Part shown: positions 46,017 to 55,882 of the stretch, in pieces
How positions within the stretch are numbered: the stretch's first letter is position 1
Layout of the letters: every line of letters begins with the position of its first letter
Source: Paracoccus denitrificans
Lineage (GTDB): Bacteria > Pseudomonadota > Alphaproteobacteria > Rhodobacterales > Rhodobacteraceae
Assembly: GCF_900100045.1 (NCBI RefSeq)
Contig: NZ_FNEA01000011.1
Location: 1 to 64,000 of the forward strand
DNA length: 64,000 bases
Reading direction: 5' to 3'
Program-made: the position numbers and the translations under genes
The notes under the pieces: model-generated
Told to the model about the DNA's origin: nothing
Databases searched by the model: none
The model's input: the letters and a program-made list of their open reading frames with translations, nothing else

Positions 46017-48942
46017 TCGCCCGGCTCCCTTCCTTGTCGTAGAAGACCGGATCGACGATCCGCGCCTTGTAGCTTTCCTGACCCGCGACGGGGAACTCCA
46101 GCACCTCGCCCATGCGCTCGGGGCCCTGCCGCACCAGCCCCATGGCGATGGGCCGGTCCAGGGTCGGCGACATGTAGGTCGAGGTCACGCGGCCCTGCAC
46201 CTTGCGCTGGCCGTTGGCATTCGCGCCCTGATCGACCGCATAGACGCCGTCGGGCAGCACCCGTCCATCCAGGCTTTCCAGGCCCACCAGCTTCCAGCGG
46301 CCGGGATCGGTCATGAAGCTGCGCTCTTGCGCGCGCTTGCCGATATAGTCGGCCTTCTTCTTGCTGATCGCCCAGGACATGCCCAGATCCTGCGGGATCA
46401 CCGTGCCGTCGGTTTCGTCGCCGATCATGATGAACCCCTTTTCGGCGCGCATGACGTGCATGGCCTCGGTGCCGTAGGGGGTGACGTTCAGGTCGCGGCC
46501 GGCCTCATGCAGCTTTTCCCAAAGCTCCAGGCCCCGGTTCGCGGGCACCGCCACCTCGAAGCTGAGCTCGCCCGAAAAGCTGATGCGATAGACGCGGGCG
46601 GGGATGCCGGCGATCTCGCCCTCGATCCAGCCCATGAAGGGCAGCGCCTCGGGCGAAAGGTCGATCTTGCCGCCCAGCCGTTCCAGCAGCACGCGGGCCT
46701 TGGGGCCGACCACGGCGACCTGCGCCCATTGCTCGGTGACGTTGGCGGTCCAGACCTTCCAGTCCCACCATTCGCATTGCAGCCAGTCCTCGAAATGGCC
46801 GTGCATGCGCTCGGCGCCGCCGGTGGTGGTGTGGACAAGCCAGGTGTCCTCGGACAGCCGCGCGGCCACGCCGTCGTCGATGAGAAAGCCGTTCTCGCTG
46901 CAGATCAGGCCATAGCGGCACTTGCCGATGGGCAGGCTGGACATCATGCCGGTATACATCATGTCGAGGTACCTGCCCGCATCGGGTCCTTTGACGATGA
47001 TCTTGCCCAGCGTCGAGGCGTCGAGCGTCCCGACCGAGGCGCGCACCGCCCGGATCTCGCGCGCCACCGCGTCGCCATGGCTTTCGCTGCCCTTCGGATA
47101 GCAATAGGGGCGGCGCCAATGGCCGACCGGCTCGAAGAACGCGCCCTGCGCTTCGTGCCAGCCATGCATGGGCGTCTTGCGCAAGGGCTGGAAGATCTCG
47201 CCCCGCGCCTCGCCGGCGATGGTGCCCAGGGTCAGCGGCGTATAGGGCGGGCGGAAGGTCGTCGTGCCCGTGGCCGGGATCGGCTGGTTCAGCGCATTGG
47301 ACAGAACGGCGAGTCCATTGATATTGCTTACCTTTCCCTGGTCGGTCGCCATGCCCAGCGTGGTGTAGCGCTTGGTATGCTCGACGCTGTGATAGCCTTC
47401 CTGCGCGGCCAGTTCGACATCCGAGACCTTCACGTCGTTCTGGAAGTCGAGCCACATCTTGAATTTCATCTTGCGCGGGGCGTGGGCCGGCATGACCCAG
47501 ACCGGCATGGTGGCCGATTCCGCCTGCGCGCCGGTCAGTTCCGGGACCAGCAGGTCGCCCGCCGCCGCACCCACGCAGCTTGCCATCGCCTTGCCGTCCG
47601 CGCCGGTCGGCGGGCGGTTCGGGTCCGGGGCGAACATCGACTGCGCGTCGGACCAGTTCAGCTTGCCGCCGCAATGGCTCCACAGATGCACCACCGGGGA
47701 CCAGCCGCCGGACATGGCGACGCAATCGGCATCGATGGTCTCGGTGACCTGACCCGAGCCGGAATGCGCGCAAAGCTTGACCGCCTCGACGCCGTGGCCG
47801 CCCTTGACGCCGGCGATGGCGCTGCCGGTCAGCACGCGCACGCCCCGCGCGCGCACCGCCGCGGGCAATGCACCCTCGGCCGTGCTGCGGGCATCGATCA
47901 CCGCGGCCACGTCCAGCCCCGCATCCAGCGCCACCAGCGCGGTGCGATAGGCGTCGTCGTTATTGGTCACCACGACGATCCTGCGGCCCGGCGCGACGCC
48001 GTAATCGTTGATGTAGTCGCGCACGGCCGAGGCCAGGATCACGCCCGGCACGTCGTTGCCGGCAAAGCTCAGCGGCCGTTCCAGCGCGCCGGTGGCGACG
48101 ACCACATGGCCGGCGCGGATGCGCCACAGGCGCTGGCGCGGAATGCCGGCGTTCGGGTCGTGATCGGCCAGCGATTCCCGCACCAGCAGATAGCCATGGT
48201 CGTAAAGCCCCGTCGCCTGGGTCGAGCGGCGCAGGGTGACGTTGGCCATGCCCTGCAGTTCCGCCAGCAACGCGTCGACGCGGGCCTGGCCGTCGGCATG
48301 GTCGGTGGGGGTGCGGCCGCCGAAATGCGGGGTCTGCTCGACCAGCCAGACCGACTTGCCGTCGCGGGCCGCGTCGCGCGCCGCGGTCAGCCCGGCGATG
48401 CCGCCGCCGACCACCACGACATCCACATGGGCATAGGCCTGTTCGTATTTGTCCGGGTCGGCCTCGGTCGGCGCCTTGCCCAGGCCGGCCGAGCGGCGGA
48501 TGATCGGCTCGAACACATGCTTCCAGAACGGGCGCGGATGCATGAAGGTCTTATAGTAGAACCCCGCCGGGAAAAAGCGATAGAGCCAGTTGTTGATCGC
48601 GCCGATATCGGCGTTCAGGCTGGGCCAGGCGTTCTGGCTGGCGGTGACCATGCCGCCGACCAGCGGCGTGGTGGTGGCGCGCTGGTTCGGCTCGAACCGG
48701 CCGCCCTGACCCAGGCCGAGCAGCGCGTTCGGCTCTTCGGCACCCGAGGCGATGGGGCCGCGCGGGCGGTGATACTTGAAGCTGCGGCCCATCATCAGCT
48801 GGCCGTTCGCCAGCAAGGCCGAGGCAAGCGTATCGCCCGCGACCCCGCGCATCTGGCGGCCGTCGAAGCGAAAGGGCAACTGATAGGCGCGGTCGATCAG
48901 GCGGCCGCCGCGCGGCAGGCGAAAGGGTCCAGTCTCGGTCAT
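46009..48942 (-). CDS. soxA: Sarcosine oxidase, alpha subunit
   Basis: The 977-residue protein has an N-terminal domain (RLPRGGRLIDRAYQLPFRFDG), an NAD-binding FAD/NAD(P) domain (VVVGGGIAGLTAARDAARDGK) and a C-terminal aminomethyltransferase (THF-binding) domain (GGAERMHGHFEDWLQ, GWIEGEIAGIPARVYRISFSGE). With SoxB, SoxD and SoxG it oxidises sarcosine to glycine and passes the one-carbon unit to THF. It overlaps soxD by 4 bases. A long frame on the opposite strand (45610-49080) is a shadow. Confidence 0.95.
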   Translation of the reverse strand: MTETGPFRLPRGGRLIDRAYQLPFRFDGRQMRGVAGDTLASALLANGQLMMGRSFKYHRPRGPIASGAEEPNALLGLGQGGRFEPNQRATTTPLVGGMVTASQNAWPSLNADIGAINNWLYRFFPAGFYYKTFMHPRPFWKHVFEPIIRRSAGLGKAPTEADPDKYEQAYAHVDVVVVGGGIAGLTAARDAARDGKSVWLVEQTPHFGGRTPTDHADGQARVDALLAELQGMANVTLRRSTQATGLYDHGYLLVRESLADHDPNAGIPRQRLWRIRAGHVVVATGALERPLSFAGNDVPGVILASAVRDYINDYGVAPGRRIVVVTNNDDAYRTALVALDAGLDVAAVIDARSTAEGALPAAVRARGVRVLTGSAIAGVKGGHGVEAVKLCAHSGSGQVTETIDADCVAMSGGWSPVVHLWSHCGGKLNWSDAQSMFAPDPNRPPTGADGKAMASCVGAAAGDLLVPELTGAQAESATMPVWVMPAHAPRKMKFKMWLDFQNDVKVSDVELAAQEGYHSVEHTKRYTTLGMATDQGKVSNINGLAVLSNALNQPIPATGTTTFRPPYTPLTLGTIAGEARGEIFQPLRKTPMHGWHEAQGAFFEPVGHWRRPYCYPKGSESHGDAVAREIRAVRASVGTLDASTLGKIIVKGPDAGRYLDMMYTGMMSSLPIGKCRYGLICSENGFLIDDGVAARLSEDTWLVHTTTGGAERMHGHFEDWLQCEWWDWKVWTANVTEQWAQVAVVGPKARVLLERLGGKIDLSPEALPFMGWIEGEIAGIPARVYRISFSGELSFEVAVPANRGLELWEKLHEAGRDLNVTPYGTEAMHVMRAEKGFIMIGDETDGTVIPQDLGMSWAISKKKADYIGKRAQERSFMTDPGRWKLVGLESLDGRVLPDGVYAVDQGANANGQRKVQGRVTSTYMSPTLDRPIAMGLVRQGPERMGEVLEFPVAGQESYKARIVDPVFYDKEGSRANG

Positions 48943-49319
48943 GCGTTCAGGCTTTCGGCGGAGGTGTCAGCAGGGGTCTGGGTCGTGGGCTCGGCCAGCC
49001 AGTCGGGCTGCCAGTCCGGGCGATGCGCCTGGATGGCGGCGACGATCTCGGGCGTGGGATGCGGGGTCTGGGCGCTGTAGGTGCCAAAGACCTGAAGCGT
49101 CGCCGTGTCGCGCGCGGCCATGAACCACTTGCCGCAGCCATAGGCATGGCGCCAGCGTTCGAAATGCACCCCCTTGGGGTTCTTGCGGGCGAAAAGATAG
49201 GCCTCGAACTCCGCATCCGTCGAGCCGGGGCCGAAGCGCTTCAGATGCGCCTCGCCGCCGGGCTGGAGTTCGGTTTCCTCGGCCGCGATGCCGCAATAGG
49301 GACAGGTCAGGGTCAGCAT
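48939..49319 (-). CDS. soxD: Sarcosine oxidase, delta subunit
   Basis: The 126-residue protein begins MLTLTCPYCGIAAEETEL, the zinc-binding delta subunit start. Downstream residues of the zinc site include HFERWRHAYGCGKWF. Homologues are about 85-110 residues, and the extra C-terminal 25 residues here are Pro/Thr-rich. AAGGAG lies 6 bases before the ATG at 49319. It overlaps soxA by 4 bases. Confidence 0.92.
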   Translation of the reverse strand: MLTLTCPYCGIAAEETELQPGGEAHLKRFGPGSTDAEFEAYLFARKNPKGVHFERWRHAYGCGKWFMAARDTATLQVFGTYSAQTPHPTPEIVAAIQAHRPDWQPDWLAEPTTQTPADTSAESLNA

Positions 49320-49322
49320 GGA

Positions 49323-49550
49323 TCACTCCTTGGGCGGCAGGTCGCGCAGGCAGGCCGGCGTCCCGATGGACGGCCGGACGCGCAGAAGGTCGATGGAAAG
49401 CTGGGAGGCGTCGGGAAACCCGCGGCCGGGACTCGCCCGCAGATGCGCAAGGCCGCTGCGGCTGGCGCGGATCGCGGGGGCGGCTTGCGCAGGGGAATAG
49501 GGCTGCGCGTTCAGGCGCAGGGATGCCGGGCCCGGATGGCGGCGCGGCAC
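49323..49550 (-). CDS. Possible small ORF directly upstream of soxD
   Basis: A minus-strand frame ends TGA at 49323-49325, 3 bases before soxD and overlapping its AAGGAG site. The last 65 codons end in G or C in about 87% of cases, like coding DNA here. The best start, a GTG at 49550, lacks a ribosome-binding site, giving 75 residues with no recognised domain. It may be a small gene or a remnant. The 49551-49629 stretch shows only GC-rich inverted repeats. Confidence 0.25.
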   Translation of the reverse strand: MPRRHPGPASLRLNAQPYSPAQAAPAIRASRSGLAHLRASPGRGFPDASQLSIDLLRVRPSIGTPACLRDLPPKE

Positions 49551-49629
49551 GGCATGGCAAGGAACCGAGGGGCGAAACGCCCCCCGGCCCTCGGGAGAAG
49601 GGGCGCCCGAAGACGCCGGGACAAGCGCC

Positions 49630-49881
49630 TTAGTTGGTGGAAGGCGCCGCAGGCTCGGCCGGAGCCGGAGCAGCGGGATCAGCCGGAGCAGCGTCGACCG
49701 GCGGTTCGACCGAGACAGCGCCGTCGTCAACAGGCGCGGGTTCGGACGAGACGGCCGGCGCGGCCGGCGGTTCGGTCGCAGTCGGCTCGGTGCCCGAGGA
49801 CACGAACCAGTAAATGACGACCAGCACGACGACGACGACGCCGACGATGAGCCAGAGGTTGCTCTTGTTCTGTTCGGCCAT
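49630..49881 (-). CDS. Small single-pass membrane protein with Pro/Ala-rich tail
   Basis: The 83-residue protein has one membrane segment (NLWLIVGVVVVVLVVIYWFV, residues 8-27) and a low-complexity tail rich in Pro, Ala and Glu that is probably periplasmic. AAGGAG lies 8 bases before the ATG at 49881, and an A/T-rich stretch upstream suggests its own promoter. It separates soxB from soxDAG, an unusual arrangement. Function unknown. Confidence 0.75.
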   Translation of the reverse strand: MAEQNKSNLWLIVGVVVVVLVVIYWFVSSGTEPTATEPPAAPAVSSEPAPVDDGAVSVEPPVDAAPADPAAPAPAEPAAPSTN

Positions 49882-50038
49882 GAAGAAAGCTCCTTGGTCA
49901 TGGTGACGTAACTAAACAATTCACCAAACAAGAAAGAGTTTCCCATAGGTTGCAGGGAATTTTCTGCGGGCGGAGCGGGATGGGCAAAAATCGGCCCAAA
50001 ACCCGGGGTTGCCGGCAGGATCATGCCCGCACCGCCCA

Positions 50039-51310
50039 TCAATGCGCCACCCCCGCGGCAACGCTTTCGTCGATGAAGCGGCCTTCGGCAAAGCGGCTGA
50101 GCCCGAAATCGGCGGCCAGCGGGCCGGGCTGGCCCTTGGCGACCAGCTCGGCCATGGCCCAGCCCGAGCCGGGGATGGCCTTGAAACCGCCGGTGCCCCA
50201 GCCGCAGTTGACGAAGATGTTGCCGACAGGCGTGGTCGACAGGATCGGCGAGCGGTCGCCGGTCATGTCCACGATACCGCCCCATTGCCGCAGCATCTTG
50301 AGCCGCGAGAGCATCGGGAAGGTCTCGATCAGCGCACGCACGGTTTCCTCGACATGGTGCCAGGAACCGCGCTGGGTATAGTTGTTGAAGCCGTCGGTGC
50401 CGCCGCCGATCACCATCTCGCCCTTGTCGGATTGCGACAGGTAGCCGTGGACGGTGTTGGCCATGATGACGATGTCGCAGCAGGGCTTGATCGGCTCGGA
50501 AACCAGCGCCTGCAGCGCCAGCGATTCGATGGGCAGGCGGAAGCCGGCCATCTCGGCCAGCACCGAGCTGTGCCCGGCGGCGATCAGCGCCAGCTTGTCG
50601 CATTCGATCCGGCCCTTGCCGGTGTTCACCGCGACGACCTGACCGCCCTGGGTCTCGATCCCCGTCACTTCGCAGTTCTGGATGATGTGCATGCCCATGG
50701 CCGAGCAGGCGCGGGCATAGCCCCAGGCCACGGCATCGTGCCGCGCGGTGCCGCCGCGCTCCTGATAGAGCCCGCCCAGGACCGGATAGCGCGGCCCCTC
50801 GATATTGATGATCGGCAGCATGTCCTTGATGCGCTTGGGGCTGACCCATTCGGTCGCCACACCCTGCAACTGGTTCGCGTAGACCGTGCGCTTGTAGCCG
50901 CGCACCTCATGCTCGGTCTGCGCCAGCATCAGAAGGCCGCGCGGGCTGAACATGATGTTGTAGTTCAGGTCCTGGGACAGATTCTCATAGAGCTTCAGCG
51001 CCTTGTCATAGATCGCCGCCGAAGGATCCTGCAGATAGTTCGAGCGGATGATGGTGGTGTTGCGGCCGGTATTGCCGCCGCCCAGCCAGCCCTTTTCGAT
51101 CACCGCGACATCGGTGATGCCGAAGTTCCTGCCAAGGTAATAGGCGGTGGCGAGGCCATGGCCGCCGGCGCCGACGATGACGACCTGGTATTTCTTCTTG
51201 GGCTCGGGACTGGCCCAGGCGCGTTTCCAGCCGGTATGCAGCCGCATCGCCTCGCGCGCGATGGCGAAGACCGAATAGCGGCCGGTGCTGGAACTTGCAG
51301 ATGCGGGCAT
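50039..51310 (-). CDS. soxB: Sarcosine oxidase, beta subunit
   Basis: The 423-residue flavoprotein has the FAD-binding motif QVVIVGAGGHGLATAYYLG, a GNTGRNTTIIRSNY motif and the His191 region GGTARHDAVAWG, where covalent FMN is held in homologues. It catalyses oxidation of sarcosine in the heterotetramer. The start at 51310 fits the family N-terminus. The frame extends to 51562, but without homology. No clear terminator follows; the 49882-50038 gap contains the next gene's promoter. Confidence 0.95.
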   Translation of the reverse strand: MPASASSSTGRYSVFAIAREAMRLHTGWKRAWASPEPKKKYQVVIVGAGGHGLATAYYLGRNFGITDVAVIEKGWLGGGNTGRNTTIIRSNYLQDPSAAIYDKALKLYENLSQDLNYNIMFSPRGLLMLAQTEHEVRGYKRTVYANQLQGVATEWVSPKRIKDMLPIINIEGPRYPVLGGLYQERGGTARHDAVAWGYARACSAMGMHIIQNCEVTGIETQGGQVVAVNTGKGRIECDKLALIAAGHSSVLAEMAGFRLPIESLALQALVSEPIKPCCDIVIMANTVHGYLSQSDKGEMVIGGGTDGFNNYTQRGSWHHVEETVRALIETFPMLSRLKMLRQWGGIVDMTGDRSPILSTTPVGNIFVNCGWGTGGFKAIPGSGWAMAELVAKGQPGPLAADFGLSRFAEGRFIDESVAAGVAH

Positions 51311-51512
51311 GGCGGAACCTCTTGCGACTCGACCCTTGCAGAGTGAAGCGAGGGCGGTTTTCGGGCAAGCCACGTTGCGACGGGCCGATTGTCGAATTGC
51401 GTCAGAACCCGGCGCAGATGTCCCGCAGCCGGTTCGCGATTTGTCGCAGGGCTTTGACTTTCTCGCCCTGCCGAAAACCGCTATCACCGGGCCAGCCAAA
51501 GAGAGGAAGCCG

Positions 51513-52760
51513 ATGTTCTGGATCATCTGCGCCGCACTGGCGGGGGTGGTGGCCGTGGCCATCGCCGCGCCGCTTCTGCGCCGGCAGGACGAGGGGGCCG
51601 AACCCGCAGCCGCCTATGACCTGCGAATCTATCGCGACCAACTGCGCGAGGTCGAGCGCGATCTGGAACGCGGCGTGATCGACGCGGCGGATGCCGAACG
51701 GCTGCGGGTCGAGATCGGGCGCAAGGTGCTGGCCGCCGACCGCGCGCTGGAACGCACCGGCAGCACTCGGCGCAGCGCCGGCGGCTGGGCGGCTCTGGTG
51801 GGGCTGGCCCTGCTGCTGGGCGGCGCCTTCCTGACCTATCAGCGCCTTGGCCAGCCCGACCGCCCCGATGCCCCCATCGCGCAACGCATCGCCCAGGCGC
51901 AGGCGCTTTACGACAGCCGCCCCAGCCAGGCCGAGGCCGAGGCGCAGACCCCCAGGCCCGCACGCCCCGAACCGGACGCCGATTATATCCTGCTGATCGA
52001 GCGGCTGCGCGAGGCGGTGCAGAAGAATCCCAACGACCCGCGCGGGCTTGAGCTTCTGGCCGAGCACGAGGAGCGGCTGGGCAATCTGGTCGCCGCCAAG
52101 GATGCGCAGCGCCGGCTGGTCGCCCTGCGCGGCGACGAGGCCAGCGCCGAGGACCTGTCGCGGCTGGCCGGCCTGACGATCGAGGCGGCGGGCGGCATCA
52201 TCACCCGCGACGGCGAAGAGGCCGTGGCCCGGGCGCTGGCGCGCGATGCCCGCAATCCGCAGGCGCGCTTCATGGCAGGGCTGCTGCACCTGCAGAACGG
52301 CCGCCCCGACCAGGCCTTTCCGGTCTGGGCCCGGCTGCTGGCCGAGGGGCCGGAGGACGCGCCCTGGATCGCGCCGATCCGCGGCTCGATCCAGGACCTG
52401 GCCTGGTTCGCCGGCCACCCGGACTATACCCCGCCCGAACCCGCCGCCTCCGGCACGCCGGGCATGCCCAGCCTGCCCGCCATGCCCGGCCCGGATGCCG
52501 ATGCCATGGCCGCGGCCGAGGATATGACGGCCGAAGAGCGCCAGCAGATGGTCGAGGGCATGGTCAAGGGGCTGGAGACCCGGCTTGCCACGCAGGGGGG
52601 CACGCCCGAGGAATGGGCGCGGCTGATCTCGTCCCTGCCGGTGATCGGGCAAAAGGACCATGCCGCCGATATCCTGGGCGAAGCGCGCAAGCTGTTCGCC
52701 GGCGACCCCACGGGGCTGGAGGTGATCGAGGCGGCGGCAAGACAGGCCGGGCTGAAATGA
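51513..52760 (+). CDS. ccmI: Cytochrome c biogenesis protein CcmI
   Basis: The 415-residue protein has an N-terminal membrane segment ([20 protein letters not shown]) and the typical [32 protein letters not shown] region. A second membrane segment ([15 protein letters not shown], about 92-112) and TPR-like helices follow. It binds apocytochrome c in the haem-ligation complex. GAGAGGAAG precedes the ATG at 51513. It is coupled to ruvX by ATGA. Confidence 0.92.
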   Translation: MFWIICAALAGVVAVAIAAPLLRRQDEGAEPAAAYDLRIYRDQLREVERDLERGVIDAADAERLRVEIGRKVLAADRALERTGSTRRSAGGWAALVGLALLLGGAFLTYQRLGQPDRPDAPIAQRIAQAQALYDSRPSQAEAEAQTPRPARPEPDADYILLIERLREAVQKNPNDPRGLELLAEHEERLGNLVAAKDAQRRLVALRGDEASAEDLSRLAGLTIEAAGGIITRDGEEAVARALARDARNPQARFMAGLLHLQNGRPDQAFPVWARLLAEGPEDAPWIAPIRGSIQDLAWFAGHPDYTPPEPAASGTPGMPSLPAMPGPDADAMAAAEDMTAEERQQMVEGMVKGLETRLATQGGTPEEWARLISSLPVIGQKDHAADILGEARKLFAGDPTGLEVIEAAARQAGLK

Positions 52761-53233
52761 TCTGCGAGAACGTCGAAACCTTCGCCGAGGCCCTACCCCG
52801 CACCGGCGCCGTGGCCGGGCTGGACCTGGGCACCAAGACCATCGGCGTCGCGGTCAGCGACGGGCTGCGCGGCGTCGCCTCGCCGCTGACGGTGATCCGG
52901 CGCACGAAATTCACCGCCGATGCGCAGGCGCTGCTGAAAATCGTGCAGGACCGGGCGCTGGTCGGGCTGGTGCTGGGCCTGCCGCGCAACATGGACGGCA
53001 GCGAGGGACCGCGGGCGCAATCGACCCGCGCCTTTGCCCGTAACCTGGAGCGGCTGACGCCGCTGCCGATCACCTTCTGGGACGAGCGGCTTTCGACGGT
53101 CGCGGCCGAACGGGCGCTGCTGGAGGGGGATACCTCGCGCAAGCGCCGCGCCGAGGTCATCGACCAGGTGGCGGCCGGCTATATCCTGCAAGGCGCGCTG
53201 GACCGGCTGCGCTTCCTGGGCCGGACGGAATGA
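52757..53233 (+). CDS. ruvX: Putative Holliday junction resolvase / 16S rRNA processing nuclease (YqgF)
   Basis: The 158-residue RNase H-fold protein has the [10 protein letters not shown] metal-binding strand (Asp23), [14 protein letters not shown] and [11 protein letters not shown], the motifs of RuvX/YqgF. It is thought to process 16S rRNA 5' ends or Holliday junctions. ATGA overlap with ccmI and with the next gene. Confidence 0.93.
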   Translation: MICENVETFAEALPRTGAVAGLDLGTKTIGVAVSDGLRGVASPLTVIRRTKFTADAQALLKIVQDRALVGLVLGLPRNMDGSEGPRAQSTRAFARNLERLTPLPITFWDERLSTVAAERALLEGDTSRKRRAEVIDQVAAGYILQGALDRLRFLGRTE

Positions 53234-53397
53234 AGCCCTCGACCCCCTGCATCGACATCTGCAAGATCGACCCGGCAAGCCGGCTTTGCACCGGCTGCCT
53301 GCGCAGCATCGACGAGATCGCGGGTTGGGGCCGCATGACCGAGGCCGAGCGGCTGGCCATCATGGCCGAACTGCCCGCCCGCCGACCGGCGGATTAA
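53230..53397 (+). CDS. DUF1289-family small Cys protein
   Basis: The 55-residue protein, [18 protein letters not shown] at the start, fits the DUF1289 pattern with cysteines at PCIDIC and LCTGC and the helix [18 protein letters not shown]. The four cysteines may hold a metal or cluster. The ATG overlaps the ruvX stop (ATGA), so it is coupled. Function unknown. Its TAA overlaps the convergent cbpM stop (TTAA). Confidence 0.85.
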   Translation: MKPSTPCIDICKIDPASRLCTGCLRSIDEIAGWGRMTEAERLAIMAELPARRPAD

Positions 53398-53741
53398 CGC
53401 GTCACCACCCGCACCTCGCGGATCGCTGCCTTGAGCCGCACCCGCGTCTCGACCGGCTCGCGCGCCACGGCATCCAGGATCGCCCGCATGTCGCCGCGCA
53501 GCCCGTGCAACTGGTCGACCAGCGACAGCACCAGGGCCAGCGCCTCTTCGTCGAGATGATAGCCCTCGGCCAGATCGACGACCAGGTTCAGCCGCGCCAG
53601 GTCGATCTCGCGAAACAGCGGACCCTGTTCGGATTGCACCGGCACGACGACGCCGGCGCTGATATAGCGTTCCAGTTGCTCGGACGTCAGGCCGCCGACC
53701 GACTCCAGCGTCTGGGTCAGGGTGTAATGGGGCTGGGTCAT
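53394..53741 (-). CDS. cbpM: Chaperone modulator CbpM-like protein
   Basis: The 115-residue protein has the helix-turn-helix-like start LTQTLESVGGLTSEQLERYI, then VVPVQSEQGPLFREIDLARL. CbpM binds and inhibits the J-domain chaperone CbpA, and the upstream gene encodes that protein. It overlaps cbpA by 4 bases. Confidence 0.85.
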   Translation of the reverse strand: MTQPHYTLTQTLESVGGLTSEQLERYISAGVVVPVQSEQGPLFREIDLARLNLVVDLAEGYHLDEEALALVLSLVDQLHGLRGDMRAILDAVAREPVETRVRLKAAIREVRVVTR

Positions 53742-54652
53742 TTTCCCCTCCTCGGATCATAGGCATGGTTCTGGCGCCAGTCCTCCATGAAGCGCGCCAA
53801 TTCGCTGTCGATCTGGGGCGGCATGACGATCTTCAAGACGACATGCTGGTCGCCGCGCCGCCCGTCCGCGCCCTTGATGCCGCGCCCCTTCAGGCGCAGC
53901 TTGCGGCCGGAACTGGCGCCGCGCGGAACGGTCAGCATGACCGGGCCGTCGATGGTCTGCGCCTCGACCTTGCCGCCCAGCACCGCCTCGTCGATGGTGA
54001 TGGGCAGCGTGGTTTCCACGTCGTTGCCGTCCCGGTGCCAGTCGGGATCCTCGGCCACGATCAGGGTCAGCAGCGCATCGCCCGGCTCGCCATTGCCCAT
54101 GCCGGGGCCGCCCTTGCCGCGCAGCCGGATCACCTGGCCGTCATGCGCGCCCTCGGGGATCTTGACCTCCAGCACGCTGCCGTCGGGCATGGTGATCCGG
54201 GTCGAGCCGCCGCGCGCGGCGGTCATGAAGTCGATCTCCAGCGTGAATCGCTGGTCGGAACCGCGCATGTCGAAGCTGCGCGCACCGCCGCGCCGCCCTC
54301 CACCGCCGCCGCCGCGCCCGCCGAACAGGTCCGAGAACACGTCGGACAGATCGTCGAAACCGTGATGCTGGCGATAAGGGTTGTCGCCCGATTCGGCATA
54401 TTCGCGATAGTAATGCCGCTGCGGCTGCTCCTGCCCCTGGGCATCGATCTCGCCCCGGTCGAAACGGGCACGCTGTTCGGGGTCCTTGAGCAGGTCATAG
54501 GCCGAGGAAGCGGCCTTGAAGCGTTCATGCGCGGCAGGGTCGGGATTCAGGTCCGGGTGGTCGGTCTTGGCGATCCGGCGATAGGCCTTCTTGATGTCGT
54601 CCTGGCTGGCGTTCTTGCCCAGCCCCAGCGCCTTGTATGGATCGTCGGCCAT
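53738..54652 (-). CDS. cbpA: DnaJ-class chaperone CbpA
   Basis: The 304-residue protein has an N-terminal J-domain (HPD at residues 32-34), a Gly/Phe-rich linker (SDLFGGRGGGGGGRRG) and two beta-sandwich domains. No Cys zinc repeats are present, so it is CbpA type, not DnaJ. It stimulates Hsp70 ATPase. CbpM follows with overlap. Confidence 0.93.
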   Translation of the reverse strand: MADDPYKALGLGKNASQDDIKKAYRRIAKTDHPDLNPDPAAHERFKAASSAYDLLKDPEQRARFDRGEIDAQGQEQPQRHYYREYAESGDNPYRQHHGFDDLSDVFSDLFGGRGGGGGGRRGGARSFDMRGSDQRFTLEIDFMTAARGGSTRITMPDGSVLEVKIPEGAHDGQVIRLRGKGGPGMGNGEPGDALLTLIVAEDPDWHRDGNDVETTLPITIDEAVLGGKVEAQTIDGPVMLTVPRGASSGRKLRLKGRGIKGADGRRGDQHVVLKIVMPPQIDSELARFMEDWRQNHAYDPRRGK

Positions 54653-54670
54653 GGCCGCGCCTTCCTTTCT

Positions 54671-55861
54671 TCACCTGTCGTCACGGGAACGCGGGCGCGC
54701 GTCCCGGGTTTCATGCCCGTCCCGGCCCGGTCGCGGGGCCGAGAAACTGCCGCCCGGCAGAAAACCCGCGCCAAGCGGCAGCGCCGCGGCCCCCAGCGTG
54801 CGGGCGCGGCGGCCAAGGGTTCCGGCGCGCACCTCGGGCAAGGTGACGCCGTGGTGGCGCATCGCAGCCAGGCTGGCGGCCGTCCCCTGGACTAGCGCAG
54901 CCCGCAGGGCGGCCGGCATGGCACCGTCGATCACCACCAGCGGCAGGTCCAGCACCGCCACTGCCCCCAGCGCCGCATGGGACAGCACCCGCGCCGATTC
55001 GTCCAGCCATTCCCGGGCGATGGCCGGCGGCACCTGCCAGTCGGCATCATCCAGCGGCAGGTCGCCGCCCAGCGCCGCCTCAAGCACCGAGATCGAGGCA
55101 ACGTCCAGCACCTGCCGGCCGCCCGGCACCGGATAAGAGCCCATCGCGCCGGCATTGCGCGATGGCCCCAACCGCAGCCGCCCCTCCAGCACCACGCCGC
55201 CGCCGGCGAAATGCGCGATGTAGAAATACAGGAAATCCTGCGGCAATTCGTCGGTGCCGAACATCATCTCGGCCCCGCAGGCGCAGGAGCCGTCATTCTC
55301 CAGCCAGACCGGCAGGTCCAGCGCCTCGGCCAGTTCGGTGCGCAGATCGCGGCCGCGCCAGGGCTGCATCTCCTCGGCCCAGTCCCACAGGTAGAAGGGG
55401 CTGGCGATGCCCATGCCCGCCAGCCGCGCATGTTGCGCATCGGTCAGACCCGCCAGGATCTCGGCCACGCCGGCGATGGCGAAATCGCGAATCGCGTCGG
55501 GATGCGGATAGGCATGGGGCAGCAGTCGGATCTGCCGGATCCGGCCTGCGAAGTCGACCAGCACCAGCTCCGCCACCCGGCGCCCGACCTTGAGGCCCAG
55601 GAACAGCGCCCCCTCCGGCGCCAGCGCCAGCGGCAGCAGCGGCTGGCCCACCTTGCCGCGCCGACGCTCGCCCCCCGCATCCAGCAGGCCCGCGGCGATC
55701 AGCTCGCGCGTGATGTTGGTGACGGCCTGCGCCGACAGGCCGGTGGCCTGGGCCAGCGCGGCCCGCGGCATCGGTCCATTGCGGCGAATCAACCACAGGA
55801 TCTGCCGCTCGTTCTGGCTGCGGACCCCCTGCGGCGTCGCCGCCGGATTGGTGTTCGGCAT
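54671..55861 (-). CDS. ROK-family transcriptional regulator (FrcR-like)
   Basis: The 396-residue protein has an N-terminal winged helix-turn-helix (NERQILWLIRRNGPMPRAALAQATGLSAQAVTNITRELIAAG) and a ROK sugar-binding domain with ENDGSCACGAEMMFG. Start at 55861 follows GGAGGAAG. It is divergent from an ABC transporter for fructose-like sugar, and the palindrome at 55883-55905 lies between them, so it probably represses that operon until sugar binds. In S. meliloti a ROK regulator FrcR serves the frc locus. Confidence 0.9.
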   Translation of the reverse strand: MPNTNPAATPQGVRSQNERQILWLIRRNGPMPRAALAQATGLSAQAVTNITRELIAAGLLDAGGERRRGKVGQPLLPLALAPEGALFLGLKVGRRVAELVLVDFAGRIRQIRLLPHAYPHPDAIRDFAIAGVAEILAGLTDAQHARLAGMGIASPFYLWDWAEEMQPWRGRDLRTELAEALDLPVWLENDGSCACGAEMMFGTDELPQDFLYFYIAHFAGGGVVLEGRLRLGPSRNAGAMGSYPVPGGRQVLDVASISVLEAALGGDLPLDDADWQVPPAIAREWLDESARVLSHAALGAVAVLDLPLVVIDGAMPAALRAALVQGTAASLAAMRHHGVTLPEVRAGTLGRRARTLGAAALPLGAGFLPGGSFSAPRPGRDGHETRDARPRSRDDR

Positions 55862-55882
55862 GATCGCTTCCTCCCCCTCCAT

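Noticed and set aside
45610..49080. A 1156-residue frame on the + strand
   Set aside because: It lies opposite soxA, soxD and soxG, which have clear families; the + frame is a GC-skew shadow.
49569..49594. GC-rich inverted repeats near 49569-49594 as a terminator
   Set aside because: Stems are present but no U-tract follows on the minus strand, so the case is weak.
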